A DNA stretch of 64,000 bases, from the NCBI RefSeq assembly GCF_016920785.2, contig NW_024609836.1, positions 12,740,018 through 12,804,017 on the forward strand, written 5' to 3'. Position 1 is the first letter of the stretch. Each line of letters opens with the position of its first letter. Below, piece after piece: positions 1-12,195 of this stretch. Below the pieces are notes generated by a model. That model saw only the letters and a program-made list of their open reading frames with translations. It had not been told where the DNA came from and did not search any database. The DNA is from Ixodes scapularis. Its lineage: Eukaryota > Arthropoda > Arachnida > Ixodida > Ixodidae. The position numbers and the translations under genes were made by a program.

Positions 1-2185
1 TCGTTCGATGACCTCCTAGTGTACATCTCATTTGAACCCCTAGACACGTGCAAAGGAGAAAGAAAGAACATTTAGTCTTAGTACTTCCCCTTTGGGGACA
101 AACTTCTTCGTACGCCGGAAAAGGTATTTGAGATACTGAGTAGAAGATACTAAGCAATGTAATTAAGATAGAGTGCTAATTACTCCCAATCGAATGTATC
201 TTCAAGATACCAAAATAACGACAAAAGTATTTTAATTACAGTATCTTGAGTAGAGTATTTGAGATACGTACAAGCCTTGCTATTTGCTTGTTTCAAGCGA
301 ACCTCCTGCCGTCATATTGCTAGCGACACAGGAGAAAAGTGGTTTGCCCGCCCTCTTGTTCAACTTACCATAAAATACGCAGTATAATTACGAAACATTT
401 ACATATATCTTTACTGACACGCGTATGTGCATATACAGAAAGCTAGTACACAACTGTTCAGGAAACGCACTGGTCGACACTTTTCAATATTTTAAAAATA
501 AAGGTAAAACAAATAAACAGTGGGCGACACCGGTCCAAAATGTATACCTCGGTAAAAAAAGTTCCCGTGTGTCTGTGTTTCCCCAAAGCAATTCGAGAGC
601 CAGTTCTGTAAGCTACGGAGGATGCTCGGCGAATAGCGAAGCCATTGATGTGTCTAGACTGAAAAATAGTCACCGAGGGGACACTCAGAGGCATGACACT
701 GCTGTTGTCTGTCCGTCATAAAGACATCGTTTTTAGAGCGAAACAATAATTCGGATTCGCCATTCGCCGAGCTTCCCCCGCAGATTACAGAGATTTGTCC
801 TCTACTCTAGGAAAAGTAGACGCGCAGGAAGTTGTGCGAGGAAAGAAAAAAGGTAGCGAGTGGCGAATATTTGTGATTGCGTGTGCCGGAAAAATATAAA
901 AAGAACCTGAACAATACTTAAAAATTAAAAATCTCGACCAGCCAGCAGACTTCACTGAGGCCTGCATTTTCATTTTCGGAAATTTCGGCAAACTGCAGTC
1001 GTGTGGCCTTTAGCCCCATTACTTTTGCAACTGTGAATCCGTGGTCGTCAAACAACGCCAGGCCGCTTCGTCACCCAGAGCCCAAAAGCGACGTTCACGG
1101 CGCCCACCAGGATACCAGCCAAGGTCGCTGTACCGGGGCCACCCGATGCGTGATACTTGTCCGCCGCCAGCAGGCCTTTTTTCGTCTTTTTTCTCTCGGT
1201 CGAGGCAGGGCCGGCATTTGGAGTGGGCGACCTATGCAGTTGCACAGGGCGCCATTCATAGGGGGGCGCCGAAAGGGCCGCCAGGTCATGCAGGGCTCAA
1301 ACCTCGAGGGGATAAAATCAAAAACAAAAAACGACCGCATCGCCGTTTGGCATTTCGGCCGCAAAACCAACGACTAAGTTCTCGTTATAATTGGCGTCCA
1401 TCAACCCGCAGCCACCTGCGGATGTTGTTTTACTATAGACTTTTACTACTGTTTTACTATACTCTCCTCCGTGAGATTCAAAGCGCCATTGAATGAATCA
1501 TGAACGACTAGGCAAGCGATCACCTCCGCACAGCTCTCAAATTACGAGCGGAGCAAAACCTGACTGGCAAAAAGCGATGGAGCCAGCATGCCGCACTCTT
1601 AGCGCAACTTACTAAACGGTGGCGCCAAACCCATCGGCGAGCAAATCAGTGTGTCGGAGCGAGTCACGGGACAAAATACTATTGGAACGGAGTTTTGCTC
1701 TTAGTTATCACGTGCTTCGCTCAGAGTCTCTGATTGGCTCGCAGAAAACGTAGGCTTCACCCTTTGCCAAGTTATTCTGAGCCGAAGAATGACTTCGCTC
1801 AGGAGGTCTGACCGGGGGTAAAATGAACCCGATTCCTCCCGACATTCGAGCTGCGCTTTGGGCAACGCTCGCTGTGGAGTTTCTAGCAGTAAGCTAAACA
1901 AACCAATGCCCCCTCAGCATCCGGTGAGTCTCTGTGCCCAGAGGCTTCAACCTGACTGAAAATAATATGTGTAAAGAACTTTGGATCCGCAGCTCTTTCT
2001 TTTTTTGTCTGTAAGCGACCTGCGACGACAACGGACTTGCAATGCCGATCAGTGTTGCCAACTCAAAATTCAGAAACTCGCCACAAGAATCCCGAAAACC
2101 GCGAAAAACATATAAATTTATAATGTGGCGCAAGAATGGCCGAATCACAGCAGGCAAGCCTGGTGTCCGACATGAAGCTCTAACT
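1..2185. other. No recognisable gene (5' end of window)
   Basis: AT-rich DNA with a more GC-rich block near 1040-1380. Open frames in that block overlap on both strands and match no family I know. No RNA gene, no terminal repeats and no splice-supported exon were seen. Confidence 0.5.
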
Positions 2186-2189
2186 CTTG

Positions 2190-3053
2190 CAGTTCAGTTT
2201 CTCGTTTACATTGTTGTGTGGTACGACATTCTTTTTACAAGTTAATGTTGTAAGCGAGAACATGCAATGCAAAACGAAGGACATCGTAGCAACCACCCAG
2301 CTGATGAAAGCATGCAGCGATTGCATCGACAATTATCGCGATGTCGGGTACGAAACTGCAACTGGCAACTGCGAACGGTCTTCCCGAGAGCATGGGTATT
2401 GACAGTGCGATGAAACCGGCCCCTCGACTGCGGCGGAAAAAGCGCCAGTTCTGTTATGGGTGCCAAGACGAGGTTGATGACGTCGAGACAAAATTCAAGC
2501 GAGAGTTCTTCTACAAGATGATTGACACCGTGAGATGTCGATTGAAGAACGCTTCACGCGGATGGAGCAGCACGTGAGCTTCTGGGGGTTCCTTTACGGC
2601 CTCACCCGACTTCCCGACAAAGCGGAACTTCTTAAACTTTGCCAATGCCTTGGCCATGCACTGAGAGTCTGAGACACCTAGAAAGTGCAGACATCGACGG
2701 TACAGATCTCTGCGAGGAGCTGATCTAACTATGCAGCCTGCTGCCCACTGGATGCAGTGCTCGCCAGGACGTCCTCCAGTTCATTCTGGACAACCATCGT
2801 GACAAATTCCCTCATACGTGGGTGTCATTGAGGATCCTCCTCCCTTTGCCAATGTCAATGGCCACCGCTGAGAGGAGTTTCTAAAATTAAAGCTTATTAA
2901 GACATACCTAAGATCAACCATGGCAGGTGACAGGATATCGTCATTGGCAATTTCGTCCACTGAAAACAAGATAGCGTCTAGCCTGGATATGTCGCAAGAC
3001 GTAGCCCAATTTGCGTTGTTGAAGGCTCGGAAGGTTGCCTTCTACGGCATTTG
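2190..3053 (+). pseudogene. Decayed hAT-superfamily transposase (ZMYM1-like), C-terminal half
   Basis: Pieces in all three plus frames follow the order of the ZMYM1-like hAT transposase family. A VVWYDILF segment at about 2215-2236 comes first, then VNVVSENMQ with a helical stretch to NYRDVGYE. RKKRQF with FKREFFYKMIDTV follows at about 2430-2530, then FWGFLYGLTRLPDKAELL. The C-terminal hAT dimerisation motif is SMATAERSF followed by LKLIKTYLRSTM at about 2850-2920, continuing to about 3053. At least three frameshifts and several stops separate the pieces, so no functional protein is possible. An intact copy would encode a DDE-type cut-and-paste transposase acting in the nucleus. I found no terminal inverted repeats or target duplication. 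Family call firm; exact limits approximate. Confidence 0.75.
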
Positions 3054-3649
3054 ACATGGTTAACTTGTGCTTTTGTTTTCTCTGTCCATTAGACGTTAGC
3101 TTGCTATGGGAGACCCACAGCTGAAGTTTGGTTAATCTAAGAAATAAATGATTCTTGAACTTTGAACACGGTGCCGACAAAGCTCTCAATGCTCGCGAAC
3201 GTCGTTCGTTTTTAGGACGCGGTTTTCGACTGACAACGACAAAATCGCGACCATTCGCGCTGGGTCACTGTGGCATGTTTGCTTACAACATGATGTTTGG
3301 TGCGAGAATAGTATACGTGTGTGTAAGGGGGGGGGGGGGGGCGCCACGGCTGCAGTTTGCCATGGGCGCTTGCTGCTCTAAGGCCTGCTCTGGGTCGAAA
3401 ATTTGTGCTGAAAACGAAGAGACATGTAGTGGATGTATTTGGACAGAGCAGGCCTATTCAACTCAGAGTACCGCAAGATTGAACGGCTTATTATGATCAT
3501 GGTTAATGCTGCTTCATTAGAGGGGCCATGCAACGATTTTGCTACTTTCACCGAATACTGTTCTGAATGAATACTTGAAGTTCATTATGGGCGGAAAGCG
3601 TGTAACAACCCTCCACAGACCTTGCGTATTCGTGCTCGTCGTGCTCTAA
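3054..3649. other. No gene recognised
   Basis: Probably the 3' flank of the hAT relic: AATAAA-like sequence near 3141, then anonymous DNA with a poly-G run at about 3327-3340. No supported coding region. Confidence 0.4.
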
Positions 3650-3875
3650 TAAGTGATCGGTGGGCCATTGTCCGTGGGGTCCTGTGCACCACGTGACCAC
3701 GCTGGAAAAAACGCACCTTTGGTGGTCACATTACCACGTGACCATGTCCCGTGGGGGTCATGTGAACATGGTCAGTTGGATCCCGCCCACCACGTGACCA
3801 AACTGCGAATAGCGCGCCTATGGGGGTCACATGATCACGTGACCTTGTTGCGTGGGGTCACGTAATTACGCAGCG
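3650..3875. repeat. GTCACGTGACC-rich repeat
   Basis: Repeated variants of CACGTGACC and GGGGTCAC(A/G)TGA occur several times in 225 bp. The same words fill the larger palindrome arrays at 13.6-14.0 kb and 53.0-54.1 kb, so this is a related, more diverged copy. It has no clear terminal repeat. CACGTG is the core E-box sequence; any regulatory role is inference. Confidence 0.6.
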
Positions 3876-5084
3876 ACGATTAAACTTGTAGCTCATGGCG
3901 TTGCGCATGAGAATACTTGCGTGACACTTGTGTCAGTATGGTTGTGCAAAGTGCCCGAAATTCGAACTTAAAATCGCTGCAACGCAACTTTAAACCGCGT
4001 GGAAGCAAATTAGTTACGGCTTTCGGTTTTAGCGCACGCGCCAGCCTTTGTCCCTACAATAGGAGAAATAAAAGGCAGTAGATTGGGGGATAAGCGAGTG
4101 AGGAGAGGACACGTTCATGGTAGCCGGCAGGTAGACCGGCATAACATACTTGTTTGTTGCTGTTGTTAAAAAAAACATCTGTATTAAGTCTAATAAAGGA
4201 AAAATAGAAAGGGAAAACGATGGGTGGCTACCCCTATTCCGGGTCCCATTAAATTTCTATCGAGGTGCGCGCTGTCCGAGGCAGAACGAAAGTTCTTGTG
4301 TTCGTGGCTTTTATTTTCAGCGCTGTAATAATACGAATGTTGAGGAGCCAAATAAGTCATTAAGATTATCAAAATATTTTTCCTGCTTCTCCTGGCTCAT
4401 GCAAATGTACTTTACCATTTGCGAAAATCAATGCCGCTATGCTCTAGAATGTAATGCGTCAAAAAGTAGGAGTAATCTCGTTAGACTGAACAAAATTACG
4501 CGTAAACTCCTCTCAATAGTGTTGTGGTAGGTCATATGATAGAGTTAGTATGCCATATGATAGTTGTCCTCTTCTAATTAGCTGCTTAGAACATCTAAGG
4601 ACCTTGCATTTGCAAGAGACGAGCGATTTTATGGGAAAGGGCAACTCAGAAAGATACAAACTTACGTCCACATTCAAGACGACCAAGTTCCGCTCCTTTG
4701 TGCACTATATTGCACGTGGCAGTGCCTTGTTGAATAACCGTACTTCGGGCTCAACTGCCTTCTTTCGGAGTTGCGGTATGAGCTTGTAACAGAACACAAA
4801 ATGTACTCTTTGCCTGAACCATAGGATCAGGTCCCGAAAAGCAAAGTCCAGATGCTAGCTGTCCTTTTGAATCATCGGAAAATATGTGATAGCATTTCTC
4901 GGTAGAAAGAACACGAAAATATAAAATTTAGCCAAAAGATGTAGATACGTCATGTTTTTCTTTGGGATCTAGTATAAAACTAAAATAGCAAGACCTTGAG
5001 ATAGTTGCATGGTTTTCGTGTTGCACAACGAACTTTGATGTTTGCTTCAAACAACTATGAAGGTGTCAAAAAGAAAAAAAAAAG
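3876..5084. other. No gene recognised
   Basis: AT-rich DNA. A 126-codon open frame at 4150-4530 resembles nothing I know and lacks start context or splice support. Confidence 0.4.
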
Positions 5085-5440
5085 ACGGGTTTATTATGGT
5101 TATCGAACGCGGTTTTATCCAGGTTCGTTTCAACGAAAGGGGTGCGGTATATCGAAGCACGGTTTAGCGAAAATGGATACATTTTATCGAGGCCTCCGTT
5201 TGAGAAATGCTGCTTGCAGGCAGCGGCAAGCTAGGCTTCCAAACAGACCGCGCTTTGTGCGGGCACCCCTCGCTATCGCTCGGGAAAAGTTTAATATAAG
5301 TTCGAGCGTGGATCGCCAAGGGTTGGTTAGCATGCGGGCGGTCGCCATTTTCTCTAAACGGCGATCCGATCTGCTGTTGTCGCGAAAACGGTGTTCGCTA
5401 AAACGATCTTCCCTCCGAAAATCAGCACATTCTTCTCTAT
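5085..5440 (+). repeat. Dispersed repeat family A, copy 1
   Basis: Aligns directly with 6570-6975. Shared landmarks are TATCGAAGCACGGTTTAGCG, TTTTATCGAGGCCTCCGTTT, CGGCAAGCTAGGCTTCCAA and CATTTTCTCTAAAC. Short TATCGA-containing motifs recur inside each copy. Copies are clearly diverged, so this is an old, probably non-autonomous element. No coding capacity is conserved between copies. Confidence 0.7.
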
Positions 5441-6569
5441 AGCTTACAACCATGCTGGGGTGTTGTAAACTCTTCTTCTTTGACCAAGGCTGACCCCCAG
5501 TCGCCATTTTGCAGGTTGTTTCCGCCTCCGTATACTACCGCAAAATCGAACTTTTTGAGAGGCAACCCGTCAATGTTCTCCTTGAGAGCCTGCACCGTCG
5601 CTCCCGAGAAGCTAAAGCTGCACACCTGTATGCACTCATCTAAAAAGCGCGGCAGAGCCATTTCACTGGGCTGCTCCCGAAGATTGCGCCTTTCATCTTC
5701 GTCCGGACCTCAGTGAAATCTTCTAAATCTCACTTCTTTGTATACCAAGGTCGAACGCCAGAGCACGTTTTTTGAAAGCAATACACCACAAGCGCACACA
5801 AGGAACTGAATAAAGACCCAGGATCGGCTGAGTGAGAAACGGCTAGCTAGACTTATTTTTGCCTCAAACATGCAGTCCGTGTTTGAAGTGCAGGCCACTA
5901 TAGACTACCGAAAAGTAGCTCCTAAAGTCATTTGTACGGAACGTGCAGATGATCTTCACCGGAGAAGAAAATTGCGGCGGAGCGCTTATTTGTACGTGTT
6001 TTACTTGTTTTGATATCTAGCATTCAACAATGCTGCAGAGTGCCACCGTGAAAACTAACACCAAACAAAAACTAACCCAAAACAAGCGAAAGAGCCAGAA
6101 CCCGTGCAAACTCCGCGCGAGGTCTTTCCTTTTGTTTTTACTTTGTGCACGCGGCCCAACGCTGCCCGGTGCCGCGAGCTCCGTCCAGACGGACTTTGCG
6201 GGCACTGAAAGTGAAGGGAAACAAAAGGAGACAAACGCGCGCGTCTCCAACCGAGAAAAAGGAGGCAGGAGGCTTTGAAGTTGAACTGGTTGAACTTGAG
6301 CGCAGACGTCTCTGTCGAAGAGCGGGCCCCGGACGGACGAGTTCACCCCAAGTTGGCGGGGAGGCAGGCGAAACCAAATTCGCGCAACCTGCCGATCGCG
6401 GCGGCGGCATTTGCACCCGCAAATGAATGGGCTTGGCAACTTACGGACTCGCAAGACTTCACACTCAATGAACCGATCAAGTTAACCAGTTGACAGAAAA
6501 AAAAAAGTGAAATAAAATATTTTGCTACGCGAAAGCGGTAGGTTTTGTACTAACAGCGACAAAGCGTCT
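5441..6569. other. No gene recognised; GC-rich block at 6040-6430
   Basis: The GC-rich block has long open frames on both strands at once, as expected from base composition rather than selection. Nothing resembles a known protein, and it lies between two copies of a dispersed repeat. Confidence 0.4.
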
Positions 6570-6975
6570 TTGCTACGTCTGATCGAACGCCGTTATATCG
6601 AGGCTCATCTTAGCGAAAGGGGTACGGTTTATCGAAGCACGGTTTAGCGAGAGGTGCGCGTTTTATCGAGGCCTCCGTTTGAGAACTGCTGTTTCTTGGC
6701 GGCGGCAAGCTAGGCTTCCAATCAGACCGCGCTTGGCGCGGTCGCCCCTCACTGTCGCTGGGGGGAAATTTATTATAACCTCAAGCTTGAGCGTGCACTA
6801 CCAATAGTTCACCGCCAAGGGTTCGGCAATCTAGGCTAATGAACCAGGGGGATATCGGAAACGGCACGCCGGCTGCCGTCATTTTCTCTAAACTGCGATT
6901 GGATAAACTGATATCGATAAAACGGCGTTCCCTAAAAGGTGCTTTTCTAAACCGCATGCTTCCGCGACAAAACGG
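6570..6975 (+). repeat. Dispersed repeat family A, copy 2
   Basis: Second copy of the repeat at 5085-5440, same orientation, about 1.5 kb away, with several indels between copies. The direct arrangement could reflect a segmental duplication or two insertions. Confidence 0.7.
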
Positions 6976-7890
6976 GAATCCGCGGAGGTAAGAGCGGCAT
7001 CGAAACGCGCACATCTGAGTCCATTTGGACTGTTGGCGTTTTGTCATCGCCAATGGGCGATAGAATGCAAAACACCCCTGCCGCGTTTTTTTTTTTTTTT
7101 TTTTTACATTTGCCCCTGTTTTTTTTTAGGTGTGCGTGTGCTGCGTGTGTTGCTAGAAAAGTATGCCAATTATTGAGATTCTAAAAGCAAACGTTTCGCA
7201 AGATGAGGTAATCGGATAACACTAACACTGACATCATATATGTCAAAGTGATAACCTGTATCTCCCTAGGTTTACCCCCAAAATTCACAAAACGTCCTAG
7301 TACTTACACAAGATAATGACTTCGGAAGGCATTTTAGGTGTGTTTTGCTACTTTTTTTTTACTTTACGAGCTACCTTGCGGATGTTAGTTTGGAACGATA
7401 CAGAGGCGTGAACTTCAAAACACTAAGTAATCAAATGACTAATGCCGAACGTATAAATGCCGGAAAATTAGATAAAAGTATGTCGTGCTAAATAAAAAAA
7501 AAAAAAAAAAACTCGTTCGTCCACAGGTAACTTAAATCGATACATGGGGATTTAATTCCCCATGTGTAATTTGTTCGGGAAATTCATAACCTCCCGAAGG
7601 GAGTTTTTGTGCAATAAGAAGAATTGTTTTTTTTTTTCATTTCCGCAGTTCAATATCGTAGCTTATCATCATGTATGTCAGCACAAATGACATTCACCAA
7701 CCAAAACAAAATCACACTTTCTTCGAACGCATTGCTACATATTAAAAAAAAATAATAATAATAAAAACCAAAAGAGCAAATAATAATAGGCCTCGTGAAC
7801 AATTATAGCAAACAACGAAGACATAATTTATTTTGTTTAATCTACGCGCTTCGATATACTTTGCACAATTCGGAAGGGGCATCTGGTGTT
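6976..7890. other. No gene recognised; homopolymer-rich
   Basis: Contains a long T run near 7086-7106 and A-rich tracts near 7491-7510 and 7743-7765. No coding or RNA feature seen. Confidence 0.4.
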
Positions 7891-8867
7891 TCAGATAAGA
7901 ACGGTCGAACCATATCCGGTGACCAATTTTAATTTTGACTAGAAAAATGCATCTTGCTGCCACAATGCCCAGGAAAACGGAACCGGTCGTTGTTGTTTTA
8001 TTTTTTTTTCTTTAGGGGGGGGGGGGGGGGGGGGTTGCTTCCAAGAAAAAAAAAGTCAGAAACACCTGGTCAATCTGAAGCGTTGTTTGCGGATTTCGCA
8101 ACATTGGCATTTCAAGCAACTTTCCCCCAAAATGTGTTGTGACTACTGGCCCAGAAATATTTACTGACAAAGTAAGTATGGGAATGATTGACCCAAATGA
8201 TTTATCACGAAGTATCGACGTCGTTATTTTGAAATAAGAAATCGCACAGACGACTGCACAATAAGCCATACAGCTTAAGTTTTATCTTTTTTTCTCCGCA
8301 TTTATTCAAGCCAGGATTTTCAAACTTTGTCAGCGTGTTGTCCTCTATTTGGCTAATCTTCGTGACAAATATTGTTGTCCTTGTTAGCGGAAAAAGTTTA
8401 CGAAAAACGCTCAAATAAAGGCATTTTCGTAAATGTGCATAATTTTGAAAATCAATTTAAAAAGAAAGGCCATCTTCGATTTTTTCAAACTCTTCCAAGT
8501 TAGCGCCAGTGATATGTACTAACAGGATGTGCAAAAACATGTTGCATTATTTGTGTGTCTTTAAAGTTACAAGGCAAGAAAGTCTGGCCAAATGGAGGCT
8601 ACCGCGGTTGCCATGAATGAGGCCTGTGCGTACGCCTAGTTGACAATTTCATTATTTTTACACAGCGTAAAACTTCTCCCGCGTGGTCAGATTGACAGCA
8701 CAGAGGTGGAGGGTACTTTTGAAGTGATGAATCTTGATACGTCTTTTTTTGTCCTTATTATTAGTACAAGAGTCACAAAAATGCGCAGAAGCTGGAGCAA
8801 TCGCGAGACGCTAGCCTGTCGCACGCTTCGCAGGGCCCGTTTTCTATAGCTGGCGTGTAGCGTCTCT
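7891..8867 (+). repeat. Left arm of large foldback element
   Basis: 977-bp arm, with a poly-G tract near 8018-8034. It is about 110 bp longer than its partner because of indels. Confidence 0.75.
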
Positions 8868-9429
8868 GCGCACGCCACGCAGGGGAAACGATCGGTGCGG
8901 CTCCGATAACAGGCGTTCAGGTAACAGGATATAGGGCTCTAACACGATATTGAGGATAGGGCGCCGTACCACGGGGGCACCTTCGCGCGGCAATAGAGCC
9001 TCGGCCGTGGTGGGCCGCACACCGCACACCGCAAAAAAAAAAAAAAAAAAGAGGAAGAAAGATTTTTGTCTGTTTATAATGCAATTAAATGCAAAGGTGC
9101 AAGTGAGCTGGACAGTTCGTTTGTTTGTGACTTTTTATGCTCCCTTTTCATCACATTTTTGTGTTAGACTCATTGTAGCCGCTTCGCACTAGCTTGGCAG
9201 CAGGCCTGGGTGGAATCGAGCCTTTATTGTCCGAGTGGCTTGTTTGTAGACGCTATCGTTCGTGCTACCAGCAATTCGTGTCGCAGTGAGTTGACGCATG
9301 TATACACTGTCAGCAGTGTCAGGATTGAATTCCAGGCACGGGATGGAGGGAATCCCAGGCTGTTGTTTTCATTTCAACTGAACTCCTAAAAGTCAGCCCT
9401 TGCTAATCAATGCCACATTGGGTAATTTG

Positions 9430-9900
9430 GTGCTGAGGACGTCCACCATATCTGACGCACATTTTATATCTGATATATCTGATGTAGCCGGCCCTCGAAG
9501 GTTGTAAACAGTTGCATCATGGTGCTTGACGAGGCCTCCAATCCCATCGCAGGCGTTCTTGCCTCCCAGTAGCGGATACTAGCCACTTGGCCGACAGGTA
9601 CTCGGTTTTAGCGAGCTCATGAAGTTGGTGCTTATTCTTGAAGTAGCTTGCTCCGCCGTCACTGACCCACGTAAAATGTGCGTAGAAAGGAGCAACGTCC
9701 TCAAGCCACTCGTGAATGTTCCCAAGGTCGTAGTATGCGCGGGCGGAATCGTGGCTGGTGTCATCACTGATCGGAGCGAAGCTACAAGTTCCTTTTTTTG
9801 GTTGTCACTATGCAAGACGTCGCATGTGAATATCTTCTCTAATAATATATGGCAACCGAAGAGGTTGTGCCCTCTAATGGTTTGGCCTCCCCTCCTTTTC
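9430..9900 (-). pseudogene. Remnant of a conserved 'SDGG...CDGIGG' protein
   Basis: On the minus strand one frame reads ISDDTSHDSARAYYDL, then a segment ending in HFTWVSDGGASYFKNKHQL and EYLSAKWLVSATG. A one-base shift then gives NACDGIGGLVKHHDATVYNL. This follows the order of a widespread animal family I recall by the pattern SDG...FKN...AEWHFFATSHGK...CDGIGGTVKR, often annotated only as uncharacterised and probably linked to DNA transposons. The upstream part, with DNQKKELVASL, is in another frame. At least two frameshifts make it non-functional. It lies between the arms of the foldback element, so it may be what is left of that element's own protein. Biochemical role unknown to me. Confidence 0.5.
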
Positions 9901-9979
9901 CACCAATGAACGCACCCCTTTTTGTGACGTGATCCTCCGGGTGACCAATTAATCAAAAACACGAAAGATGCAGCTACAC

Positions 9980-10200
9980 TGCCTAAAACGTGGACGGGAA
10001 CGAAAATACGACGTTTCGGGCGAACGTACTTCTTCAAGTGATAGATACGAAACACGGCGAGAAACAAAGAAAGGGTCGTATACGTCACAGGGCTATACAT
10101 TTGTTACTCACCGATTTTTTGTTTCTTACACGAAGATGGGCGTCCGCCCGAAACTTCGTGTATTCCTTCCCGTCCACGTCCTATTTATTGTAGCACAATA
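9980..10200. mobile_element. Short inverted-repeat element (MITE-like)
   Basis: Left arm at about 9988-10035 (CGTGGACGGGAACGAAAATAC, then TTTCGGGCG, CTTCTTC) is matched in inverse at about 10130-10190 (GAAGATGGGCG, CGCCCGAAAC, CCCGTCCACG). Arms are about 50 bp and the spacer is not coding. It is nested in the centre of the large foldback element. Confidence 0.6.
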
Positions 10201-10320
10201 ATATTTTTTTTGTGATTACGTGCCGAACATCATTATTCTCGGCAGCCCCATTTTCTTACACGCTGAGATAAACATCTGCTATCGGAACCACTTCTGTTGA
10301 TTCCTTTGCTTGGCGTACAC

Positions 10321-11186
10321 AGAGACGCTACACGCCGACTACCGAAAACGTACCCTGCTAAGCGTGCGACAGGCTAGCGTCTCTCGATTGCTCCGGCTCA
10401 TGCGTACTTTTTTTTTTTTTTAAATCTTGTACGAAGAAAAAATTAACTTGCTAAACATTATCACTTAGAAACTATCGCCCACCCCTGCGCTGCCAATCTG
10501 ACCACCCCGGAGCACTCTTACGGGCTGTAAACATTATGAACTTGTCAACTACGGGTATGTATAAGACACAGAAACAATGCAATAATATTTTTGCACATCA
10601 TGCTCATAGATACTATTGGCGTTATTTTGGAAGAGTTAAAATATCGAAGATAGCATTTTTTAAAATTGATTTAGTAAATTGTGCATATTTAGTAAAATGC
10701 CTCGATTTGAGCGTTTCTCGTAAACTTTTCCTGCTAATCAGTACAACAATATAGCCAAATAGAGGACAACACGCTGGCAAAGTTTGAAAACGGGCTTGAA
10801 TAAATGCGGACAAAAAAAAAGTTAAAACTTTGGCAGTATTGCTCAATGTGCCGTCGTCTGTGCGATTTTTTATTTCAAAATAAGGACGTCGATACGTAGT
10901 GATAAATAATTTGGGTCAACCATCCCGATACGGGCCAGCAGCCACAACACATTTTGGGGGAGAGCTGCCTGAAATGCCAATTTTGCTAAATCCACAGACA
11001 ACGCTTCAGATTGAGCAGGTGTTTCTGACTTGTTTTCTTGAAGGTAAGTAACTTTGGGGGGGGGGGGGGGGGGCGGTTCCCTAAAACAAAGACCGGTTCC
11101 GTTTTCTGGGCATTGAGGCAGCAAGATGCATTTTTCTGGTCAAAATTAAAAACTGTCACCGGACACGGTCGGCCGTTCTTATCTGA
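10321..11186 (-). repeat. Right arm of large foldback element
   Basis: 866-bp inverse partner of 7891-8867; begins with the inner motif AGAGACGCTACACGCC and carries its poly-G tract near 11056-11073. Confidence 0.75.
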
Positions 11187-12195
11187 AGACAGAGTCGTCC
11201 TAGAGAAAACTGCCGCGGCATAACATAACAGAATTGCATGTATATTTGACGCACAAATATCAGTAAGCTAGGTGGCCTCTTTACGTTTTATTTATGTAGA
11301 GTACGCTTGCAACATCACATTTTAATGCTTTCTTTTAGTGGGTAGAGGAAAATCGGACCCTTCACGTAACATATTTTTGTAGCTTTACTTTTTCGAGTAC
11401 AAAAGAGGGATTTTAGTAGTGGAGGAGAAGTAACCAAACTTAGGAACGACTATAGAGACACGACAAGAAATGTAGAAACGAAAACTGGTGGTCAGTCAAG
11501 TGCAAAACAAGCACCCAGGAGATTTTATTCACATTGCGTGGTCGCATTTTAATATTGCAATTATGAAATTCGTCTAAACTTGGAAAATAGACGCAAGTGG
11601 AAACGTTCTCAATTGAAAGAAAGCATGTTGTTCCTTTCCTCACTCAGAATACTGTAGCGGGACTTCGTTCTTCCTCCACAACCCCAACACAGTGAAGACG
11701 ATGACAAGTTAATGTTTCAAAGGCCTGCGCATAGAATGATAACATCATGTCCCTTGATTGCAGATTAGCGCAGTCTTCAGGCACGGGTCCGCCCAAGTTG
11801 AAGGACTGGAGGCGGTCACAAACTGGAGTCGATAAGACTGTTTGCCGAGCCGACCAAGTCTTGCGCTAGAACGTATAAATAGCAGATTGGTTAAAAGCAG
11901 AGTCAATAATTATGTTCAATGCAGGACACCAAGTAACAGTTGTGAGCTTCCATGAAAATTTCAAACTAGGTAATGATAGCGACGTACTTCGTCCCTCGAA
12001 CACATCCGAATCTGGAAGCAATCTGTTTACAACAGAAGCTGTACGTTTATTCAGTGTGTGGTTCGCACCAACCTGAAGTACACAAAGTGATTCTCAATCG
12101 ATCGTGGCAATCGCACCATTCTGATAAAGTGAAAATGTACATCACTTGCGACAGAAATCATAACTGAATGGGGACGATATAAAAAAAGTTCTTAC
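11187..12195. other. No gene recognised
   Basis: AT-rich DNA. Short open frames have no family resemblance or splice support. Confidence 0.4.

Larger units (their letters stand above)
7891..11186. mobile_element. Large foldback element with ~0.9-1 kb inverted arms
   Basis: The left arm (7891-8867) and right arm (10321-11186) are inverted copies of each other. Outermost shared words are TCAGATAAGAACGG (left) and its complement ending at 11186. Further in, both carry ATGCATCTTGCTGCC, a poly-G tract, a GAAACACCTGGTCAATCTGAAGCG-like segment, CGCACAGACGAC and, at the inner end, GACGCTAGCCTGTCGCACGC. Arms differ by substitutions and indels, so the element is not recent. A ~1.45-kb centre holds a decayed conserved coding segment and a small MITE. 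I could not find a target duplication; the true outer ends may lie slightly further out. It may be a DNA transposon with long terminal inverted repeats or two head-to-head copies of one repeat. Confidence 0.75.

Noticed and set aside
1003..1496. Overlapping open frames of 90-150 codons on both strands
   Set aside because: Open simultaneously in several frames because of GC-rich composition; no family resemblance, start context or splice support.
6017..6454. 145-codon minus-strand frame with hydrophobic C-terminus, overlapping plus-strand frames
   Set aside because: Same composition effect; no recognisable domain and several competing frames of similar length.
8018..8034. Poly-G tracts (also 3327-3340, 11056-11073, 49844-49858) as G-quadruplex regulators
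   Set aside because: Simple homopolymers within repeats, prone to sequencing error; no positional logic.
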